A DNA stretch of 64,000 nucleotides from Echinochloa phyllopogon (taxonomy: Eukaryota; Streptophyta; Magnoliopsida; Poales; Poaceae): positions 16,933,825-16,997,824 of the forward strand of contig BTCW01000010.1 in the NCBI GenBank assembly GCA_033239725.1, in the 5' to 3' direction. Positions 55,801 through 64,000 of this stretch are shown here, one piece after another. Positions within the stretch are counted from its first letter, which is position 1. Each line of letters starts with the position of its first letter. A program made the position numbers and the translations under genes. A model generated the notes under the pieces. That model did no database searches. It saw nothing but the letters and a program-made list of their open reading frames with translations, and was not told where the DNA came from.

Positions 55801-56050
55801 CATTAGCACCGGGTCGTGGCAAGACCCGGTGCTAATGTTCACCCTTTAGCACCGGGTGCAGCCACGACCCGGTGCTAATGTGCCCGAGGCCTTTAGCACC
55901 GGGTCGTGGCTGCACCCGGTGCTAAAGGGTGAACATTAGCACCGGGTCGTGCCACGACCCGGTGCTAATGTGTCCGCCCGGACACACCTCCGCGCCGCCC
56001 CCGCTCCTAGCCGTTGGACCCGGTGCTGAAGCCCCATCAGCACCGGGTCC
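55801..56050. repeat. Right subterminal palindrome array, element 2
   Basis: Facing TTAGCACCGGGT/ACCCGGTGCTAA pairs with CGTGGCAAG, GCAGCCACG and CGTGCCACG loops. Confidence 0.9.
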
Positions 56051-56101
56051 AAAAATGGCCGAGGCGGAGGAGGCGGGCGGATGTGAAGGATTCTGGTAGT
56101 G

Positions 56102-56549
56102 TTACGTATCGAACTTTTTTTTCCGAAAAAAATGTGTACAGTTCCAAACTTCCAAGCCCCAAAAAGTAGTTGTCAGGATTAGTTGTTTAACAATAATAAT
56201 TTATTGGATTAGTGGCCTAGGAATGACAACTTATGGTGGGAAAAGGTGTGTTAGAAATTAGTTTAGCAACAAAACAATTTATTTTCTGTCACCAGATTAC
56301 AAAAATTCGTAAATGTGTACGTGGCCCACCGGAGACTGTCAAGATGACGCTCATGCAGTGTTGGTTGCGCTGTCCGGCCGTGCATACTAGTGGAAGTGAT
56401 AGTGCGAGGGGGAACTTGATAGCGCATTTGTCTTGGGCACTATCTACGGCTGCTAGTTCATGGGCTTTGGTCCAAAAGAGTTCAAGGATTATTCTAGTAT
56501 TTTAATATTTTCTGAAATATGTCTAATCAGATTTTTAGCAAACAAAATA
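56102..56549. other. 448-bp spacer between CACTA elements 2 and 3
   Basis: Unique-looking sequence, no gene; a 90-aa frame at 56233-56505 has no known domain. It starts with the element 2 target duplicate TTA and ends with ATA before element 3. Confidence 0.7.
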
Positions 56550-56571
56550 CACTACCAGAATGATCGACATC

Positions 56572-56835
56572 TGCACCGGGTGGGAAAGCCCTTTAGCACC
56601 GGGTTTCCCACCCGGTGCAACTAATCCGAGGCTAAAGGGGTACCCCTTTAGCACCGGGTTGAATAACCGGTGCTAAAGGGGCCCTTTAGCACCGGGTGCA
56701 GCCACGACCCGGTGCTAAAGGGCCTGCCCCGCAGCGCCGGTAGCAGGGCCTTTAGCACCGGGTCGTGGCTGCACCCGGTGCTAAAGGGCCTGCCTTTAGC
56801 ACCGGTTGCTGCCTGAAACCGGTGCTAAAGGCCCC
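56572..56835. repeat. Left subterminal palindrome array, element 3
   Basis: As in element 2, apart from the different 10-bp-longer linker between the facing GCAGCCACG and CGTGGCTGC pairs. Confidence 0.9.
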
Positions 56836-57063
56836 GGATTTCTTTTTTTTTTTTTTGCTTTTTTCAGTAGCCATGCGTGCACGTCTATATACGTATATAT
56901 TCTAATACGTGTATTCTAATGCGTATTCGGCCGACTCTATATTCATACTAGCTGACATTTCATCAAAATAGAAGACATATATATTACAAAAGTAGATATT
57001 CATGCATGTCAACTCGAGTTATATATATTTAAACTGTATTTTCTACATAATTAAGATTGACGA

Positions 57064-60000
57064 CTAGCTAGCTCTCGTTGGACTGTCCGGCACGTCCTCC
57101 AGTATTGGCGAGTGGAATTCTCCTCGGGGATTGACGACCTCATCCCAGATCCATCCGACGAGCTGTTCTGCAATTGCGTCAATTCTTTCTATCTCTAGGG
57201 ACTCTTCCTTCAGGTTGAACATCTATAATTTAAAAATATTTGAAAGACATTTAATCCGTCGAGTTGGAGACAATAATTGTGCACTTAATAATAATGGAAA
57301 TGTCTTTATTATTACGTACCATAATATCGCGTTGTGTGAGCTTTTTATGTCCCCAATTCCACATGTAGTCGCACACATAGTATGCACATAAATTATTTCC
57401 CGGTCCCTGTTTGGCACACTGTCGACCAAAAGAAATCTAGTAAAATTCATATAATATATTAGTTGATGCCTACATGTACAAATTACTTGCTTACCGGAAA
57501 GCCAATGTTCCATTTTAGTGTTTCATGTTGAATTCCCGGGTGTTCTGTACGAAATTGAATCCAGGCCCTGCGAACAAAAAAATTGAGTTAAGTCATTGCG
57601 AGTGTAAGGGGTGGATTAAGTAGGGGAAAATATACATCACCTTGCCATCATGTCCATGATGTTCTGTAGTTTTTCTTTTGGGGTGTGCAATGAATCAAAG
57701 ACGTTCACGACACCCCGATCAGGACACAATATAATTAGGAACCAGTGGAATCTGTGCACATGTATACATTATAATCAGAAATGAATTGTTACACAGACAG
57801 TATAAGAAGAAGGCTGTGAATGTACTCACTCGATGTTGTACGGGATTAGTATGGAGTCACAGTAATTTTGTTTCTTGATATATTTGTATAGGTTTAAATA
57901 TGTTTCCTCAGGATTGTGCATTATCATTTCTTCACTTATCCTTCGAGGGTCAACGAAACCAACGTCATATATATTGTCTCTGCGACATTTTTGAATCTCC
58001 ATTCTGCATATGTTAAGCAATAAATAAAGCCCGCGTCAACATAGATTGGAATTATTGTTTTCAAACTGTGAATTATAAGCAACAACAAAGTACTTACAAT
58101 GTCCAACATGTGATCAAATCCACGTCCATGGCGTCGCGGTGGTACAGCTCATATATATCATTAAACCTGAGCCAGACAAAATCCGTGTCACCATTGTAGA
58201 AGTCTTGGTCCTTCATGCCTACTTTTATCATGCGCCGTTTATTCCTTCTTGATTCTTCCAAATACCAGTCATGGAATCGGCGCATCTTCGTTTGTAGCTT
58301 CCTCTCCATTTCAGGAGGGACCATAGGCTCGCCAAGCTTAAACGGCCACTTCAGCGTTGTGTTTACTGGCACATCTTCTTCCCCCAGGACTTGCGCTCTG
58401 GTTAGTCCAGTCTCGGCCATTACTCGTTGAATGTTAAGCTCGTCCAGAGATGGCAATGGACCCAAGGGACGCTGAGGTTGCTGGCCGAGTTGAGGAACCT
58501 TTTTGGATGGGCCCGCCTCCTTATCCGCAGCCTTCCGTTTCCGGCGAGATTTCAGTAATGAGCGGTCATAGTCTGTTACTATTACTTCCTTCTGTTGACC
58601 CTTGCTCAAATTACCGAGGAATGACTTCACGATGGTGGGATCAAGCTTCGGCTCCGCCTCAGGTTTTCTCCTCCACTCGGCCATTTGCCTCTTTGTGTCT
58701 GCTTTTACCGAGGCTTCGAGCTCCTCTAGAGTCTTCTCGCCCGCTCTTTTCTCTGGTGCGGGCTTCTCTCTAGTTTTTCGCGCCTTCTTCGCTGGTGGAG
58801 TGGGGGCAGAGGCTTTAGTGCGGCGTCCCCTCTTCGGCGGAGGAGACGGAGACCTCTTCGGCGGAGGAGACGGAGACCTCTTTGGCGGAGGAGACGGGCT
58901 TGCATCAGGAGCTCCCGGAGAATCGTCATGATCCTGTGGATCTCTTGGAGGTGACGGGGGCTTGTTGGTAGCCGCAGGTGTATCGGGTATAACGATGTCT
59001 GCCTTGCTCCATAGAATGATGCAGTGAGAACACTGACCGAGTTTTGTTTCTCCGTCACCTCCGGGGATGTCAAGTTCCAAGTCTTCCCAGCTGGTGACGA
59101 CTTGCTCCACCTCAACAGGTACGTAACCATGTGGAATGTCATTGCAGTGCCATTTTTGCCCTTCTTCCACACGTTTGGTCATACCGTATGCGACCTGATA
59201 AGTTAGTAGTCACAAAGAAAGTTAGTAAATGAATGGTATTTACGGTGAAATGTATGCAGTATGAACTAAGGTCGCATACGTACCACCACAGCTAAGTTCT
59301 TCTGCCTGACGACAAGCTCGCACGCGGTCCGTTGAGTTATTTCATCCACGGTGTAACGGACCGCTTCGGCGGCCTGTGTGGAAGCGTGACTGCTTTGATA
59401 TTGCTGTGGAGGGCTAATAAGGGCCGCATCTTGGAGAGGTGCATGCTCTGTGGAACCGGTCCCGCCTGTGGCTTGTTGGAGAGGTGCAGGCTCTGTGGAA
59501 CCGGTCCCGCCTGTGGCTTGTTGTATCTGCAGCCATGCTACCTTCATCCGTCGCTCCATCTCTGACTCCATTTCTTGGAGCTTTGAGCCCTGGGCGGCAA
59601 CCGTTTGCTCTAGGTCCCTTACCCTCTGCTCATATTCGGCCTTCTTCCTCGAACGGCTCCTATAGGTGGCGGCGTGCTCTTGGAAACCTTTCTTCCATGA
59701 GACGCTTGTGCCTACGCCGCGCGTCCGTCCAGGATGCTCCTTGTTCCCTAAGGCATAGGTTAGCTCATCTCTGTCTCTATCGGCAACAAATTCTCCCCTA
59801 TCAGATGCCCTGAGGATATCGAGGAGACGCTGAGCTAGTTCTCGCAAGTCCTCGGGAAAAACTAAGGAGCCGTCGATTGGGCTCAGGGTGCCTCCATGAC
59901 CATAGTACCAATGCTTGGTCCTTGTGGGCCAGTCATGTGTCGCTGGAGTGATGCCTCTAGCATATAGATCTTCTTCCATCTTCTCCCATTTAGCGATGCT

Positions 60001-60896
60001 TGCCTTGTAACCTCCCGAACCCATCTTATGCGAGTACTTCTTATTTGCGGCGTTTCCAGCGTTTCTAGCGCTAGCCGTTGCACCCTCTTCGGAGGTTTTG
60101 TACTCAATGAATGCTTCCCACTCGTCATTGGTGATCTTCTTATACTTCTCAGGATCCGGGGCCTCTCCGGTTTTGAGAAATTGCGAGTACAACTTCTTCT
60201 TGAAATCCTGAAACAGAACTGCCATCTTCTTCATTGTCCAATCCCTCAGTTCTGCTTCATGAGTGCTAGGCCAGTCGAATATTGCCTTTAATTCCCTCCA
60301 TAGCATCTCCTTCTCTGTGTCGGGGAGCACGTACTCCTCAGTGGGGTCCGTGGACTTCCATTTTCTGATACTAATGGGCACATTGTCCCGTACAATTACC
60401 CCGCACTGAGATACAAATTTCTTGGCCACTTTTGGGGGCTCAACTGGCTCCCCGTCATCCTCCACTCGGGTGATGTGTAACTTGACATCCTTCAGCTTCT
60501 TCGTGGTCGATCGTTTTGATTTCTTAGCAGAGGCGGCCTACACAAATTACATATATACGAGATGATATAGAGATGGTATACATAATTGACATGTACAGTA
60601 CAAATTTATGTTATCTATATACACACCTGACTAGACGAGGGCGCGCTACCGGCTCCTTCAATAGTTTCGGCCCTTACAACATTGTCGCCCTGGACATTGT
60701 CGTCCCTTCCAATGATGCCCAACACATCATCCATCGACATTGGTTGGGTTACAATATTGAAAAGTTGATTCGCAAAGAACGTGTCGTTGTCCTCTTGCAT
60801 GGGTGGGACAGGGGTGTTGTTGTCCTCTTGCATGGGTGGGACAGGGGTGTTGTTGTCCTCTTGCATGGGTGGGACGTTGTTGTTGTTGTCCGCCAT
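57064..60896 (-). CDS. CACTA second gene of element 3 (Transposase_24/DUF8039-like/Ulp1), intact
   Basis: Same eight-exon structure as in element 2: 60896-60627, 60537-59284, 59194-58098, 58003-57830, 57751-57641, 57567-57495, 57418-57320, 57222-57064. All splice sites are kept and no stop appears. Protein differences I noticed are few: Val to Met in IKVGMKDQ near the end of exon 3, Ser to Ala in QRTACELVV, and Ala to Val in DNVVRAETIEG. The four Ulp1-type catalytic residues are unchanged. Promoter TATA (62118-62124) and upstream array (62133-62518) are also kept. Two copies with intact frames suggest recent activity or selection, or simply recent duplication. Confidence 0.88.
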
Positions 60897-61077
60897 CTAT
60901 AGAATTAAAAACAATTGGTAAGAATTGATTCGGGTGGGACGTTGTTGTTGTTGTTGTTCGGGTGCGCGGTGTGAATTGATTCGCTAAGGGTTCGCTAAGG
61001 GGGTCGGTGCGCGAAAAACGGATTCGCTAAGGGGTTCGGGTGCGCGATGGGTTCGGGTACGCCATAGAATTTCCGAT

Positions 61078-61698
61078 AATAAACATTTTCGATAGTATAC
61101 ATTATACAAACATATAACATTTCCAATATACATTTAAATGAAGCACATATATTTCTAATATACATAGAATTTCCAATATACATTTAAATGAAGCATTTTC
61201 CAATATACATTTCAAACATATAACATTTCCAATATACATTTCAATGTAAATATCTCCAATACATTTAAATGATGCATTTTCCAATATACATTTCAAACAT
61301 ATAACATTTCCAATATACATTTCAATGTAAATATCTCCAATACATTTAAATGATGCATTTTCCAATATACATTTCAAACATATAACATTTCCAATATACA
61401 TTTAAATGATGCATTTTCCAATATACATTTCAAACATATAACATTTCCAATATACATTTCAATGTAAATATCTCCAATACATTTAAATGATGCATTTTCC
61501 AATATACATTTCAAACATATAACATTTCCAATATACATTTAAATGATGCATTTTCCAATATACATTTCAAACATATAACATTTCCAATATACATTTCAAT
61601 GTAAATATCTCCAATACATTTAAATGATGCATTTTCCAATATACATTTCAAACATATAACATTTCCAATATACATTTCAATGTAAATATCTCCAATAC
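61078..61698. repeat. 81-bp tandem repeats, element 3
   Basis: Same length and unit order as 48430-49050, with point differences such as AATGATGCA for AATGAAGCA. Confidence 0.92.
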
Positions 61699-62117
61699 AG
61701 ATAGCACGGCATGATCCAAAAATACAAGAAAATGGCATCTATGCTATCAGGCGTTTCAAAGTTACAAATCCTCAACCATCATTTAGGCCAGTCCACCTGT
61801 TACACAGAGATCAAGAGTGTTCACAGAAGCTCACAGTGATGGGCGGCGGGCGACGGCGGCGCGGGGACGAGCGGCGGCGGGGACGACAGGCGCGCGCGGG
61901 GACGACAATGGCGGCGGGGACGACGGGCGGCGGCGCGGCGTGGGCGCGGGGACGACAGGCGGCGGCGGCGTGAACGCGGGGACCACGGGCGGCGGCGGCG
62001 ACGGCGACGGGCGACGGCGACGGGCGGCGGCGGCTAAGGAGACGAGGGGGCACCGGCGGCGGTTTCGATCTGTGACGAATGAGGGCGAAGTGAGGAAGGG
62101 GAGAGAAGTCCCCGGCC

Positions 62118-62124
62118 TATATAG
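62118..62124 (-). promoter_or_regulatory. TATA box of the second gene, element 3
   Basis: Minus-strand CCTATATAGG, identical to element 2. Confidence 0.65.
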
Positions 62125-62132
62125 GTCCGGGG

Positions 62133-62518
62133 CATTTAGCACCGGGTGCAGCCACGACCCGGTGCTAAAGGCCCTTTCGCACCGGGTCGTTGCTGCACCC
62201 GGTGCTAAATGCCCCCCCTTTCGCACCGGGTCTTCCCACCACCCGGTGCGAAAGGGCCTTTAGCACCGGGTCTTCTACACCCGGTGCGAAAGGCCGTAAC
62301 TGTGCGCCAGACTGAGGCCTTTAGCACCGGGTGCAGCCACGACCCGGTGCTAAAGGCCCCCCTTTCGCACCGGGTCTTCTACACCCGGTGCTAAAGGCCC
62401 CGTAACTGGCGCCAAACGAAAATTGGGGGCCTTTAGCACCGGATTTTAGATCAACCCGGTGCTAAAGGCCCCAACTTTTCGTTTGGCGCCCAGTTTCCAA
62501 ACGGGCCTTTAGCACCGG
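62133..62518. repeat. Internal palindrome array A, element 3
   Basis: Facing TTTAGCACCGGGT/ACCCGGTGCTAAA pairs as in element 2, upstream of the second gene. Confidence 0.9.
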
Positions 62519-62622
62519 GGGCTACTATTTGGGAATCTTATAAATATAGTTTTTAATGTATAGTTATTAATACTTGTTTTAATGTATAGTTATTAATACT
62601 TGTTTTAAAAATATATATTAAA

Positions 62623-62863
62623 AAAGAAAATCTTATACATTACTAGAAAATCAATATAAAATGCTAGAAAATCTTATAAATTACTAGAAAATCTTATAAA
62701 TTAATAGAAAATCTTTTAAATTACTAGAAAATCCTGTAAATTAATAGAAAATCTTATAAATTAATAGAAAATCTTATAAATTACTAGAAAATCTTATAAC
62801 TTACTAGAAAATCTTATAAATTACTAGAAAATCTTATAAATTACTAGAAAATCTTATAAATTA
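62623..62863. repeat. 20-bp A/T tandem array, element 3
   Basis: Copies of AAAATCTTATAAATTACTAG as in element 2. Confidence 0.92.
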
Positions 62864-62904
62864 CAAAAATTGATAACTAAATGAAAGATTTTGGAACATT
62901 AAAC

Positions 62905-63183
62905 GGTCTCAGATGAAAAAGTCATGAATACCAAAATTTCATATCTCATCAAGATCTACAATCTTTATTTAAGTCATTTTTGCATTTGAGAAAGTGGTAG
63001 TGTACATTGTTCATTAATCCTAGATTCACTCGCATAGTTTCCAAAACTTTGTTAGAGACTTGTCAAATTTCTACTACATGTTATTACCCATTTTGAAAAT
63101 GACAAAATGACCTAAATAAAGATTGTAGATAATGATGAAATATGAAACTTTGGTATTCATCACTTTTTCATTTGACATCACCT
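62905..63183. repeat. Imperfect inverted repeat, element 3
   Basis: Same arms as 50257-50535 in element 2. Confidence 0.75.
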
Positions 63184-63469
63184 AGTGTGAAAAAAACCTT
63201 GGTTGTAGGTGTCATTTTTAATTCAAAATTTGGATTGTTCAAACACGAGAAGATTTTTCAAAATAATAACATTAATATGTTTCATAACCTGATAGAGTAT
63301 GATTTTAGGAATTTTTAGGAAGAAAAATGATCTTTTTTGAAGTTTGTACGAGGGAGAACGACTAGTTACAACTTTTATACAGAGATTAAAAAGAAAAATT
63401 GTTCTTGTTCATCCAGTGACGTGGCCCGGTGACGTGGCCGGCCGCCGCACGGCCCCCGCGGCCCGGTCG

Positions 63470-63594
63470 TGGCCTTTAGCACCGGGTGCAGCCACGACCC
63501 GGTGCTAAAGGCCTCTCGTGTGCGCCCGGTGACGTGGCCAGCCGCGGTCGTTGCCTTTAGCACCGGGTGCAGCCACGACCCGGTGCTAAAGGCC
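63470..63594. repeat. Internal palindrome pair B, element 3
   Basis: Same two facing pairs as 50822-50945. Confidence 0.9.
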
Positions 63595-63595
63595 T

Positions 63596-64000
63596 AAATC
63601 TTATAAATTAATAGAAAATCAGTATAAAATGCTAGAAAATCAATATAAAATGCTAGAAAATCTTATAAATTACTACAAAATCTTATAAATTACTAGAAAA
63701 TCAATATAAAATGCTAGAAAATCTTATAAATTAATATAAACTCTTATAAATTAATAGAAAATCAATATAAAATGCTAGAAAATCAATATAAAATGCTAGA
63801 AAATCTTATAAATTACTAGAAAATCTTATAAATTACTAGAAAATCAATATAAAATGCTATAAAATCTTATAAATTAATAGAAACTCTTATAAATTAATAG
63901 AAAATCAATATAAAATGCTAGAAAATCAATATAAAATGCTAGAAAATCTTATAAATTACTAGAAAATCTTATAAATTACTAGAAAATCTTATAAATTACT
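63596..64000. repeat. 20-bp A/T tandem array 3' of TNP2, element 3, cut by window end
   Basis: Same units as 50948-51512; runs off the window. Confidence 0.92.

Larger units (their letters stand above)
43912..56101 (-). mobile_element. Complete CACTA (En/Spm) element 2, 12190 bp
   Basis: Ends CACTACCAGAATGATC (left) and CACTACCAGAATCC (right, reverse complement), with TTA on both sides (43909-43911, 56102-56104). Transcription runs right to left: right subterminal array, TNP2 (about 51.5-54.9 kb), internal repeats, second gene (44416-48248), left array. Element 3 is a nearly identical copy in the same orientation. The target was about 10 bp beyond the end of a Tourist MITE. Confidence 0.97.
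56550..64000 (-). mobile_element. CACTA (En/Spm) element 3, right end outside window
   Basis: Starts CACTACCAGAATGATC at 56550 after ATA. From about 44100 onward it repeats element 2 at an offset of 12648 bp with only scattered single-base differences. The offset at the tip is 12638 because a 10-bp longer segment lies near 56720-56750 (CCCCGCAGCGCCGGTAGCAG against CCCGGGGCAGG). The window stops in the A/T array before the TNP2 gene, so its transposase cannot be judged. Confidence 0.96.

Overview
This window is almost pure transposable-element DNA from a plant nuclear genome, and the family content points to a grass. The evidence is the intact CACTA (En/Spm) elements with grass-type TTTAGCACCGGGT subterminal repeats, Tourist-like MITEs with TAA/TTA target duplications, gypsy and copia LTR elements nested in one another, a PIF/Harbinger relic, and GC-rich Ala/Pro/Arg blocks. 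I cannot name the species. I found no intact host gene; the only recognisable host-gene material is a scrambled MATE transporter pseudogene near 12.6-13.2 kb.

Layout. 1-7516: truncated, decayed CACTA element 1 (minus strand). 7.5-15 kb: dispersed repeats, two MITEs, GC-rich blocks and the MATE relic. 15.0-26.1 kb: nested retrotransposons, comprising a complete non-autonomous gypsy element (15030-17499, TSD GCGTG), a plus-strand gypsy 3' fragment joined head-on to a minus-strand gag-only gypsy element, and an internally deleted copia-like element (21089-25083) inside the latter. 26-32.6 kb: copia RNase H relic, a minus-strand LTR relic, a 1.2-kb TIR element with three 146-bp repeats, and a PIF/Harbinger 5' fragment. 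32601-37970: a solo LTR (TSD ACTAT) carrying a 580-bp mini-CACTA (TSD GAC) with a tRNA-like segment. 38-43.9 kb: a 455-bp tandem duplication, MITEs and a possible mini-Helitron. 43912-56101: complete CACTA element 2 (TSD TTA). 56550-64000: CACTA element 3, a nearly identical copy in the same orientation that runs off the window.

How the CACTA genes fit together. Both genes lie on the minus strand: a TNP2-type transposase (TnpD-like) first, then a second gene. By following splice sites and phases I could join the second gene into eight exons (1078 aa). It combines a Transposase_24-type (En/Spm, TnpA-like) region, a coiled coil, a DUF8039-like segment, Pro/Lys/Arg repeats and a C-terminal Ulp1-type (C48) cysteine protease domain with His, Asp, Gln and Cys all in place. 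This reading frame is intact in elements 2 and 3. The TNP2 frame of element 2 has a late frameshift, and that of element 1 is broken four times. Each gene has its own array of the palindromic subterminal motif directly upstream of a TATA box, which suggests that the repeats serve both as transposase binding sites and as promoter control sites.
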